DNA from: Platerodrilus igneus
Taxonomy: Eukaryota; Arthropoda; Insecta; Coleoptera; Lycidae
Direction: 5' to 3'
DNA length: 64,000 nt
NCBI GenBank assembly: GCA_036346225.1
Contig: JARFIW010001188.1
Location: forward strand, 186,001 to 250,000
In this document: positions 1 to 10,235 of the stretch, piece after piece
Layout: the number at the start of each line of letters is the position of its first letter
Numbering within the stretch: the stretch's first letter is position 1
The notes under the pieces: model-generated
The model's input: the letters and a program-made list of their open reading frames with translations, nothing else
The model's database searches: none
What the model was told of the DNA's origin: nothing
Position numbers and translations under genes: made by a program

Positions 1-2
1 CT

Positions 3-1436
3 TTGATAACATTAATTAATAAACCGTTAAATAAAGTACCAGCTCGTTTACAGCGCATAATATTATTTTTACAGAGGTACAACTTTAATCTTAAATACAA
101 AAGAGGCAAAGATCTCGTTATAGCGGATGCATTATCGCGAGCTTGTTCTAAAGACACCGCGAGTAATGATTTAGATTTAAAAGATCAAATTTGTGTAGCT
201 GTTGGGGCTAATATTAGTGAAGAATATTTAAATAAAATTAAATCGGCAACTAATGCTGATCCAGAATTACAGCAATTACGAATGGTAATCGCTAAGGGCT
301 GGCCAAAAAATAATAAATTATTAAAAAATTGTGTTAGGCCATATCTTAAATATAAAAGCGAATTAATAATTGAAAATGAGATCATTTATAAAAATAACAG
401 TTGTGTAATTCCACTAAGTCTGAGGAAAACAGTACGAGAGAAAATTCATTACAGTCACTTAGGGTATACTAAATGTGTAAAGCTAGCACTAGAATCAGTA
501 TTTTGGCCAACGATTCGCAACGAAATTAAATCAATGATTGAAAATTGTGCACTTTGCCAAAAATATGTAAATTCACAACCAGCAAAACCGTTACAACCGC
601 ACGAAATACACTCAATCCCGTGGTATAAAATTGGTTGCGATATATACGAACTTAGAGGAAAATATTATGTAATAGTGGTAGATTATTATTCTAAATTTGT
701 CGAAATTGAAAAATTAAATAATATAACTAGTAAGATTATAATTAACACATTCAAAACCATTTTTGCAAGATTTGGAGTTCCCAAATACTTGATTAGTGAC
801 GGAGGAACTCAGTTTACCTCCAAAGAATTTCAAGATTTTGCAGATGAATGGCAATTTCAACATAGTGTAAGTTCACCGACCCATAGTCAGTCTAATGGAA
901 TGAGTGAAAGGCACATTCAAACAAATAAAAAAATGATGAAAAAGGTTATTGAAGATGGTAGAGATTTAAATCTTGCACTTCTACAATACCGAAATACGCA
1001 TATTTTTGAAAATAACTCACCAAATGAAATATTAATGTCGAAAGCTACTCGTAACCCTTTGCTTCCCACAGCAACCAAAAAATTAAAATCATACTTAGTT
1101 AACACGGCTCAGTATAACAGTCACATTAAAATTAATCAAAACAAGCAAATAGAAAATTATAATGAAAAAAGGGGGGCGAAAGAATTGTCAATATTAAAAC
1201 CAAATACAAACGTGTGGGTACAATTAAAACCTCAATCAATCTGGCAATCAGGTAAAATATTAAAGAAGCTTGGTAAACGTAGATATAAGGTTTCTGTAAA
1301 TAATGGAATTTATATAAGAAATAGGAAATTTTTAAGACCATCTGCAATAAAAGACGACCAACACCTCAATATTCCGAAAAAGGTGTCATGGTCAAAAGAT
1401 CAAACTGTAAAAGAGAAAGAAGGTAGAGCAGATTAA
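3..1436 (+). CDS. Ty3/gypsy pol, RNase H tail and integrase (5' end outside window)
   Basis: This is the C-terminal part of a Ty3/gypsy Pol polyprotein, the enzyme that integrates the reverse-transcribed element. The first ~47 residues match the end of the RNase H domain (motif IADALSR at about 40-46). An HHCC zinc domain follows (H149, H152, C182, C185). The integrase core has D213 (GCDIY), D266 (ISDGG) and E302 (MSERH); the last two are 35 residues apart, the classic D,D35E arrangement. The frame is open for 477 residues without a break, so this copy looks younger than most elements in the window. The true start lies upstream of the window. It ends about 60 bp before a probable 3' LTR. Clade assignment (K02A2.6/mag-like) is only an impression. 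Confidence 0.9.
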   Translation: MITLINKPLNKVPARLQRIILFLQRYNFNLKYKRGKDLVIADALSRACSKDTASNDLDLKDQICVAVGANISEEYLNKIKSATNADPELQQLRMVIAKGWPKNNKLLKNCVRPYLKYKSELIIENEIIYKNNSCVIPLSLRKTVREKIHYSHLGYTKCVKLALESVFWPTIRNEIKSMIENCALCQKYVNSQPAKPLQPHEIHSIPWYKIGCDIYELRGKYYVIVVDYYSKFVEIEKLNNITSKIIINTFKTIFARFGVPKYLISDGGTQFTSKEFQDFADEWQFQHSVSSPTHSQSNGMSERHIQTNKKMMKKVIEDGRDLNLALLQYRNTHIFENNSPNEILMSKATRNPLLPTATKKLKSYLVNTAQYNSHIKINQNKQIENYNEKRGAKELSILKPNTNVWVQLKPQSIWQSGKILKKLGKRRYKVSVNNGIYIRNRKFLRPSAIKDDQHLNIPKKVSWSKDQTVKEKEGRAD

Positions 1437-1498
1437 TTATTAATTAATTATAGTGATAAGTTAGAACAAGATGTTATTGTAAATAATCAGCAGAGTAA

Positions 1499-1931
1499 TG
1501 TAATGAGTGACACCATCATGCTCTAAATTAGCACATAATCACGCAAGTAAAGTGGCGGCAGGTGAAAAGTGTAGTGCAACAGAGACTAACGCAAAGCGAG
1601 ATCGCACCACGATTACTTCGCGTTACGGTCGAGTAATAGTTACTCCTTCAAGATGGCAACACTAAAATAAGGGCAGGATTAAGATTTATAAAAATTGTAA
1701 AATATTGCCTTCCGTTAAAAAAAGGAAGATGTTGTAGTAATAGTGAGTAGTAAGGTCCGCTGCCATTAGAGGCACTCGTATATAAAAGAGTAGGGAGCGC
1801 GAGTCCAATACAGGCGGCTGGCAGTTCTTAGTAGTTAATCAAGAAGTGTAGACGTAAGCTAATCACATGTACTAAATTATAAGTTATGACAATAAACTAT
1901 ACGAAATATAACAGAAATTAACTGTTTTACA
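1499..1931 (+). repeat. Probable 3' LTR of the Ty3/gypsy element
   Basis: The bounds are inferred from TGTAA at 1499 and TTACA ending at 1931, which would give a 433-bp LTR with short inverted ends. Inside are a TATA box (TATATAAAAG, 1779-1788) in a setting typical of an LTR promoter and an AATAAA polyadenylation signal near 1890. The matching 5' LTR lies outside the window, so the ends cannot be proven and no target-site duplication can be checked. About 100 bp of unassigned sequence separates it from the foldback element. Confidence 0.55.
1779..1788 (+). promoter_or_regulatory. TATA box in the gypsy LTR
   Basis: TATATAAAAG lies about 280 bp into the probable LTR and upstream of the AATAAA signal, the usual U3 position for an RNA polymerase II promoter. 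Confidence 0.5.
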
Positions 1932-2025
1932 CGAAATCGTATTTATCGCACGGCCACGACCCCGGAATGCACGATGTAAGAATTAATTTTTCGTATTAAC
2001 GACTATTCACCTTTTTCGACGCTCG

Positions 2026-2032
2026 CCAGTTG
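2026..2032. repeat. Target-site duplication, left copy (CCAGTTG)
   Basis: Perfect 7-bp match to 29614-29620, directly abutting the inverted terminus on each side. The match does not extend to 8 bp. Confidence 0.75.
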
Positions 2033-2420
2033 CACGTGGCTGAAGTTGTCTTCATCTTCATCTTCATCTTTGCTCAAATTACAGCGGTCCAGTTAAATAT
2101 TGCAACAAATAAAACTATAATACTGTATGCTTGCAAAATAAAATTAACCTGCAAAACATATATAAAAAAAAGCATGAAAACGAATTTGCCGACCTTCTAG
2201 TGGGGAGAGAAGGGGGCGAAAACGGCAAATTAATTTACAGTATAAAATTTTCAATTTTCAAAAAACTTCTAGTGTTAGTTTTCACGTATTACCAAAAATG
2301 GTTAGTTACAATACCATAAGACATAAGACTAAAATACAATTATCAACTCTTCAGCAGGGGCAGAAGGGGTCGAAAACGGCAATTCAACATTCACAATAAA
2401 ATTTTCGATTATTGAAAGTT
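2033..2420 (+). repeat. Outer terminal inverted repeat, left arm
   Basis: Nearly identical in reverse complement to 29225-29613. It starts with the palindromic hexamer CACGTG, then a short TCATCT-type run at 2050-2070, then unique sequence. From about 2190 it contains two increasingly recognisable but diverged copies of the 146-bp monomer. This is the part of the arm most likely to hold transposase-binding sites. Confidence 0.85.
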
Positions 2421-3969
2421 TGGTTTCAGTTGGGACCAAGAACGGTTAGTTGCAATACCAAGACTTTAGGAAAAAATTACCAACCCTCTGGCAGAGGTAG
2501 AAGGGGTCGTAAACGGCAATTCAAATTTCATAATCAAATTTTCGATTTTTGAAAGTTTTCAGTGTTTGGTTTCAGTTGTGACCAAAAAGGGTTAGTTGCA
2601 ATACCAAGACCTTAGGAAAAAATTACCAACCCTCCGGCGGGGGTAGAAGGGGTCGTAAACGGCAATTCAAATTTCATAATCAAATTATCGATTTTTGAAA
2701 GTTTTCAGTGTTTGGTTTCAGTTGTGACCAAAAGGGTTAGTTGCAATACCAAGACCTTAGGAAAAATTACCAACCCTCCGGCGGGGTAGAAGGGTCGTAA
2801 ACGGCAATTCAAATTTCATAATCAAATTTTCGATTTTGAAAGTTTTCAGTGTTTGGTTTCAATTGTGACCAAGAACGGTTAGTTGCAATACCAAGACCTT
2901 AGGAAAAAATTACCAATCATCAGGCGGGTGTAGAAGTGGTCGTAAACGGCAATTCAAATTTCATAATCAAATTTTAGATTTTTGAAAGTTTTCAGTGTTT
3001 GGTTTCAGTTGTGACCAAGAACGGTTAGTTGCAATACCAAGACTTTAGGAAAAAATTACCAACCCTCTGGCAGGGGTAGAAGGGTCGTAAACGGCAATTC
3101 AAATTTCATAATCAAATTTTCGATTTTGAAAGTTTTCAGTGTTTGGTTTCAGTTGTGACCAAAAGGGTTAGTTGCAATACCAAGACCTTAGGAAAAATTA
3201 CCAACCCTCCGGCGGGGTAGAAGGGTCGTAAACGGCAATTCAAATTTCATAATCAAATTTTCGATTTTTGAAAGTTTTCAGTGTTTGGTTTCAATTGTGA
3301 CCAAGAACGGTTAGTTGCAATACCAAGACCTTAAAAAAAATTACCAACCCTCCGGCGGGGGTAGAAGGGGTCATAACGGCAATTCAAATTTCATAATCAA
3401 ATTTTAGATTTTTGAAAGTTTTCAGTGTTTGGTTTCAGTTGTGACCAAGAACGGTTAGTTGCAATACCAAGACTTTAGGAAAAAATTACCAACCCTCTGG
3501 CAGGGGTAGAAGGGATCGTAAACGGCAATTCAAATTTCATAATCAAATTTTCGATTTTTAAAAGTTTTCAGTGTTTGGTTTCAGTTGTGACCAAAAAGGG
3601 TTAGTTGCAATACTAAGACCTTAGGAAAAAATTACCAACTCTCCGGCGGGGGTAGCAGGGGTCGTAAACAGCAATTCAAATTTCATAAGCAAATTTTCGA
3701 TTTTTGAACGTTTTCAGTGTTTGGTTTCAATTGTGACCAAGAACGGTTAGTTGCAATATCAAGACCTTAAGAAAAAATTACCAACCCTCTGGCGGGGGTA
3801 TAAGGGGTCGTAAACGGCAATTCAAATTTCATCATCAAATTTTCGATTTTAGAAAGTTTTTAGTGTTTGGTTTCAATTGAGACCAAGAACGGTTAGTTGC
3901 AATACCAAGACCTTAGGAAAAAATTACCAACCCTCCGGCGGGGGTAAAAGGGGTCGTAAACGGCAATTC

Positions 3970-4262
3970 AAGTTACACTAAAATCACCCGGGGAGGAAGA
4001 TAATTAAATTTTTTAATTTTTGTTCAAGTTACATGAAAATCACCGGGGAGGAAGATAATTAAATTTTTTTAATTTTTGTTTCAAAGTTACACTGAAAATC
4101 ACCCGGGGAGGGAAGATAATTAAATTTTTTTAATTTTTGTTATCAAGTTACACTAAAATCACCCGGGGAGGAGATAATTAAATTTTTTAATTTTTGTTTC
4201 AAGTTACACTGAAAATCACCCGGGGAGGAAGATAATTAAATTTTTTAATTTTTGTTTCAAAG
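3970..4262 (+). repeat. 58-bp satellite, block A (about 5 units)
   Basis: Units carry ATCACCCGGGGAGGAAGATA and then an AT-rich palindromic stretch (ATTAAATTTTTTAAT). They join the 146-bp satellite just after its CGGCAATTCAA landmark and leave before an 'accttaggaaaaattacc' segment. The unit is unrelated to the 146-bp monomer and I do not see it in the right arm. Confidence 0.85.
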
Positions 4263-5174
4263 GTTCACAAACCTTAGGAAAAATTACCAACCTCCGGCGG
4301 GTAGAAGGGTAAACGGCAATTCAAATTTCATAACAAATTTTCGATTTTGAAGTTTTCAGTGTTTGGTTTCATTGTACCAAGAACGGTTAGTTGCAATACA
4401 AGACCTTAGAAAATACCAACCTCGGCGGGTAGAAGGTCGTAAACGGCAATTCAAATTTCATATCAAATTTTCGATTTGAAAGTTTTAGTGTTTGGTTTCA
4501 TTGGACCAAGAACGGTTAGTTGCAATACCAAGACTTAGGAAAATTACCAACCCTCGGCGGGTAGAAGGGTCGTAAACGGCAATTCAAATTTCATAATCAA
4601 ATTTTCGATTTTGAAAGTTTTCAGTGTTTGGTTTCATTGTGACCAAAAGGTTAGTTGCAATACCAAGACCTTAGGAAAATTACCAACCCTCCGGCGGGTA
4701 GAAGGTCGTAAACGGCAATTCAAATTTCATAATCAAATTTTCGATTTGAAATTTTCAGTGTTTGGTTTCAATTGTGACCAAGAACGGTTGTGCAATACCA
4801 AGACTAAAATTACCAACCCTCCGGCGGGTAGAAGGTCTACGGCAATTCAAATTTCATAATCAAATTTTGATTTGAAAGTTTTCAGTGTTTGGTTTCAGTT
4901 GTGACCAAGAACGGTTAGTTGCAATACCAAGACTTAGAAAAATACCAACCCTGCGGGTAGAAGGGTCGTAAACGGCAATTCAAATTTCATAATCAAATTT
5001 TCGATTTAAAGTTTTCAGTGTTTGGTTTCATTGTGACCAAAGGTTAGTTGCAATACAAGACCTTAGGAAAATTACCAACTCCGGCGGGAAGGGTAAACGC
5101 AATCAAATTTCATAACAAATTTTCGATTTTGAAGTTTTCAGTGTTTGGTTTCATTGTACCAAGAACGGTTGTTG

Positions 5175-5325
5175 CACACTAGAAAATCACCGGGGAGGGA
5201 AGATAATTAAATTTTTTAATTTTTGTTATCAAGTGTACACTGAAAATCACCCGGGGAGGAAGATAATTAAATTTTTTTAATTTTTGTTATCAAGTGTACA
5301 CTGAAAATCACCCGGGGGAGGAAGA
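5175..5325 (+). repeat. 58-bp satellite, block B (about 2.5 units)
   Basis: Same CACCCGGGGAGG-containing unit, here with 'caagtgtacactg' instead of 'caagttacactg'. The block enters after a truncated 146-bp monomer and returns to the 146-bp array at about 5327. Confidence 0.8.
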
Positions 5326-6539
5326 TCAAATTTCATCATCAAATTTTCGATTTTGAAAGTTTTCAGTGTTTGGTTTCAGTTGTGACCAAAGAACGGTTAG
5401 TTGCAATACCAAAACCTTAGGAAAAATTACCAACCCTCCGGCGGGGTAGAAGGAGTCGTAAACGGCAATTCAAATTTCATAATCAAATTTTCGATTTTGA
5501 AAGTTTTCAGTGTTTGGTTTCAGTTGTGACCAAGAACGGTTAGTTGCAATACCAAGACCTTAAGAAAAATTACCAACCCTCCGGCGGGGTAGAAGGGGTC
5601 GTAAACGGCAATTCAAATTTCATAATCAAATTTTCGATTTTTGAAAGTTTTCAGTGTTTGGTTTCAGTTGTGACCAAGAACGGTTAGTTGCAATACCAAG
5701 ACTTTAGGAAAAAATTACCAACCCTCTGGCAGGGGTAGAAGGGGTCGTAAACGGCAATTCAAATTTCATAATCAAATTTTCGATTTTTGAAAGTTTTCAG
5801 TGTTTGGTTTCAGTTGTGACCAAAAAGGGTTAGTTGCAATACCAAGACCTTAGGAAAAATTACCAACCCTCCGGCGGGGGTAGAAGGGGTCGTAAACGGC
5901 AATTCAAATTTCATAATCAAATTTTCGATTTTTGAAAGTTTTCAGTGTTTGGTTTCAATTGTGACCAAGAACGGTTAGTTGCAATACCAAGACCTTAAAA
6001 AAAATTACCAACCCTCCGGCGGGGGTAGAAGGGGTCATAACGTCAATTCAAATTTCATAATCAAATTTTCGATTTTTGAAAGTTTTCAGTGTTTGGTTTC
6101 AGTTGTGACCAAAACGGTTAGTTGCAATACCAAGACCTTAGGAAAAATTACCAACCCTCCGGGGGGGTAGAAGGGTCGTAAACGGCAATTCAAATTTCAT
6201 AATCAAATTTTCGATTTTGAAATTTTCAGTGTTTGGTTTCAATTGTGACCAAGAACGGTTAGTTGCAATACCAAGACCTTAGGAAAAATTACCAACCCTC
6301 GCGGGTAAATTTGTGTAAGGCAATTAAATTCAAAAATTTTCATTTTAAACTTTAGGTTGTTTCAATCTACCAAGAGGGTAGTGCATAACAGACTTAAAAA
6401 AATTACCAAACTTCGTTTGGAAAGGGTCGTAAGGCAATTAAATTTCAAACAATTTTGATTTAAATTTTAGGTTGTTTCAATTCCAGAGGTTAGTGCAAAC
6501 CAGACTTAGAAAAATTACCAACCTCCGGTTTGAAGTTTG

Positions 6540-6842
6540 GTTTGTTATCAAGTTACACTTGAAAATCACCCGGGGAGGAAGATAATTAAATTTTTTAATT
6601 TTTGTTTCAAGTTACACTGAAAATCACCCGGGGAGGGAAGATAATTAAATTTTTTAATTTTTGTTATCAAGTTACACTGAAAATCACCCGGGGGAGGGAA
6701 GATAATTAAATTTTTTAATTTTTGTTATCAAGTTACAACTGAAAATCACCCGGGGAGGGAAGATAATTAAATTTTTTTAATTTTTGTTATCAAAAGTTAC
6801 ACTGAAAATCACCCGGGGAGGGTAAGATAATTAAATTTGTTT
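6540..6842 (+). repeat. 58-bp satellite, block C (about 5 units)
   Basis: Follows a badly decayed stretch of 146-bp monomers (6300-6530). The units differ in homopolymer length and in 'ttatcaagttac' against 'tttcaagttac'. Confidence 0.8.
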
Positions 6843-6894
6843 TAAAGTTTAGTGTTTGTTTAATGTGACAAACGGTTTCAATACAAACTTAGAA

Positions 6895-7365
6895 AATTCA
6901 CCTCGGGGAGGAAGATAATTAAATTTTTTAATTTTTGTTTCAAGTTACACTGAAAATCACCGGGGGAGGAAGATAATTAAATTTTTTAATTTTTGTTTCA
7001 AGTGTACAACTGAAAATCACCCGGGGAGGGAAGATAATTAAATTTTTTAATTTTTGTTATCAAGTGTACACTGAAAATCACCCGGGGAGGTAAGATAATT
7101 AAATTTGTTTAATTTTTTGTTATGTACAAGTTATCACTGAAAATCACCCGGGGAGGAAGATAATTAAATTTTTTTAAGTTTTTGTTATCAAAAGTTACAC
7201 TAAAATCACCCGGGAGGAAGATAATTAAATTTTTTAATTTTTGTTATCAAGTTACACTGAAAATCACCCGGGGAGGAAGATAATTAAATTTTTTAATTTT
7301 TGTTTCAAGTTACACTAAAAATCACCCGGGGAGGAAGATAATTAAATTTTTTTAATTTTGTTTGG
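6895..7365 (+). repeat. 58-bp satellite, block D (about 8 units)
   Basis: Separated from block C by about 50 bp of a decayed 146-bp monomer (6843-6894). The array returns to well-formed 146-bp monomers at about 7366. Confidence 0.8.
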
Positions 7366-8334
7366 TTTCAATTGTACCAAGAACGGTTGTTGCAATACCA
7401 AGACCTTGAAAAATTACCAACCCTCCGGCGGGGTAGAAGGGTCGTAACGGCAATACAAATTTCATAATCAAATTTTCGATTTTGAAAGTTTTCAGTGTTT
7501 GGTTTCAGTTGTGACCAAGAACGGTTAGTTGCAATACCAAAACCTTAGGAAAAATTACCAACCCTCCGGCGGGGTAGAAGGGGTCGTAAACGGCAATTCA
7601 AATTTCATAATCAAATTTTCGATTTTGAAAGTTTTGCAGTGTTTGGTTTCAGTTGTGACCAAAAAGGGTTAGTTGCAATACCAAGACCTTAGGAAAAATT
7701 ACCAACCCTCCGGCGGGGGTAGAAGGGGTCGTAAACGGCAATTCAAATTTCATAATCAAATTTTCGATTTTGAAAAAATTCAGTGTTTGGTTTCAATTGT
7801 GACCAAGAACGGTTTGTTGCAATACCAAGACCTTAGGAAAAATTACCAACCCTCCGGCGGGGTAGAAGGGTCGTAAACGGCATTTCAAATTTCATAATCA
7901 AATTTTCGATTTTTGAAAGTTTTCAGTGTTTGGTTTCAATTGTGAACAAGAACGGTTAGTTGCAATACCAAGACCTTAGGAAAAATTACCAACCCTACGG
8001 CGGAGGTAGAAGGGGTCGTAAACGGCAATTCAAATTTCATAATCAAATTTTCGATTTTTGAAAGTTTTCAGTGTTTGGTTTCAATTGTGACCAAGAACGG
8101 TTAGTTGCAATACCAAAACCTTAGGAAAAAATTACCAACTCTCCGGCAGGGGTAGAAGGGGTCGTAAACGGCAATTCAAATTTCATAATCAAATTTTCGA
8201 TTTTTGAAAGTTTTCAGTGTTTGGTTTCAATTGTGACCAAAAACGGTTAGTTGCAATACCAAGACCTTAGGAAAAAATTACCAACCCTCCGGCGGGGGTA
8301 GAAGGGGTTCGAAGACGGCAGTTTAAATTTCAGA

Positions 8335-10235
8335 ATATTTGCGGAGTTATCAGGATTATAAATGATGTGGATAATTGATGCTTCTTGTTTAATTGATGGT
8401 TTTTGATACTAATACGGATGTTATTTTTACAATGTACCTCAAATTATGAGAAATATAAAATTCCATTCCATAATACAAACAAACTGCTTTCTTGTTAAGG
8501 CTATTGTCTTGGCAAATAATCAACTTTAAAACAGAAATACATCATTTAGGTAAAAGGCATTGCCAACTTCTCTAGTGCAACCAGAATTAAACTGCATTTA
8601 GTGCCGTGCAAGTTATGGAGAGGTACAGGGTCCCATACTGCTGCTGTATGCCACTGGCAAAACTGCATTAAGGGATTTTTTTGCAGCTATGTGAATTAGA
8701 TAAACTGTCTGTTAAGTTTAGTTAAAAGATTCGTACTGCTTTTTCAGAATGGGAAGCAATCATTTTTTAATTTCTAACTTTAACGTTTTGTAACTCAATG
8801 ATAAAGGGTCTTAGAACATGTGTTTATTAAGCAAACCCTACTTATTTTTCAGAGTTCTGTCGGTCGTATCATTTATGTCATTTATATTTGAAACACCTTG
8901 TACAATTTGCAAGCTCCTGCTTACACATTAATTGCTCGGTTAAAATCAATAAAGGAAAATTTTAAATAACCACCATTTTTTTTTTTTGGCTAACCGGAAG
9001 TGACGAAAAAGTTGGATAAGTGCAAATAAAATTTGTGTGATTGTAAGCATTTCATTGAAAACCGCATTCGTTTAAACATTAAATACTCTTTAAATATCGT
9101 AAATTCTATACAGGGACACACCGTAGTTACCGCATTGTTATTTTTTAAATTAATCTTTTGAAATTTTGTTGCTTGTTTCATCGCCACTTGAATACCTAGT
9201 TTTTTACGGAAAATTTAAGAGTTGTAATTTTTAAGAGGCTTTTGTATTTTTGTTTCTCTTGATTTATAAAATATACTGTGCATAAATTCAAAAACGTTTC
9301 TATCACTTATTTAATAGCAAATGATTAGTTATTAGGCGGTTCTGATTTAATTAATGGTAGTTTAGTCATGTGTTACTTTGATTTAAATCAGAAGAATAAG
9401 AAGTAAATAATACCAGAAATGCATGCTAAAGATAAGGTTAATATCGCTTACTTTTATTACAACTTTATACAAGAGAAACAAGGAGTTCGATATTTAAAAT
9501 AGAGGAATTTTTAATTGTATAAGCGGTACTGTAACCTATTTCTAAGTGGTACTTGTAAATGATACGTGGGAATCTATTATAGATAAATAATTGATTTTCG
9601 CATCAGGTCACTATTACATTACGCTTTCCGGTGGGTTGTACTGGAACCTGTTTTGTTTATGTTTTAGATATATCTTCCCTAAGTTGAATATCTATTCAAT
9701 TTTAACAAAGGTGACTTCTATTGTATGTAAGATGCAATTAACAATGATGGGATTTATCTTAATATTTTCCAGGAATTTCAGGTAGACGCTTGCACAATAA
9801 TGACTCATAAGCTAAAGTATTCTTTCTATTCGTCAAAATTTAACTTTTCTATAGGTAATGTCGTAATGGTTTAAGAAGTTTTACAAAAGATTTTATTTAG
9901 GGGTGTATTTGTTTATCTTGTAGCTAGTCGTCTTGGTGCGGTTCAATACTGTGTAGGTTCCTTTTCATTTAAAAAGTACTTTTATGTGTAATCAAAGCCG
10001 TGTGCTTAAAGACATTAATAACATTTGTACTTCATTATAATTTGTTTATATTTTTGTTTTATTGTTTTAGTGTTTATGTTTTTAGTTATTAATTCGTTAC
10101 GAACAATAAAGTGAAATAAAAGTGTACCCGACCCGATCATAAAAGAACAATCTCTTCTTACCAAATTGTATGTATATATCTTTACTGCAGGTATACAATG
10201 TAACTTCGCAATTATTTCTATAGGTATAGGTGGCC
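8335..10235 (+). other. Foldback core, left non-coding spacer
   Basis: AT-rich sequence between the left array and the transposase start. I see no reading frame with recognisable motifs. It probably holds the transposase promoter and 5' leader, but I could not pick a convincing TATA box or transcription start. Confidence 0.5.

Larger units (their letters stand above)
2385..8330 (+). repeat. Left satellite array (146-bp monomer), interrupted
   Basis: Roughly 30 copies of a ~146-bp monomer with landmarks ACGGTTAGTTGCAATACC, CCAACCCTCCGGCGGGG and GTAAACGGCAATTCAAATT. Variants alternate between 'accaagaacggtt' and 'accaaaaagggtt' and between 'tcaattgtga' and 'tcagttgtga'. Four blocks of an unrelated 58-bp repeat interrupt the array. 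Monomers at about 4261-5170 and 6300-6530 carry many single-base deletions. Short reading frames here are satellite translations and are not genes. Confidence 0.9.

Noticed and set aside
4611..8000. Short open frames on the plus strand within the left array
   Set aside because: They repeat the same peptide words with the 146-bp monomer and shift with its indels; they are satellite translations.
8990..9187. Minus-strand frame in the foldback core spacer
   Set aside because: No motif, short, and AT-rich sequence gives such frames by chance.
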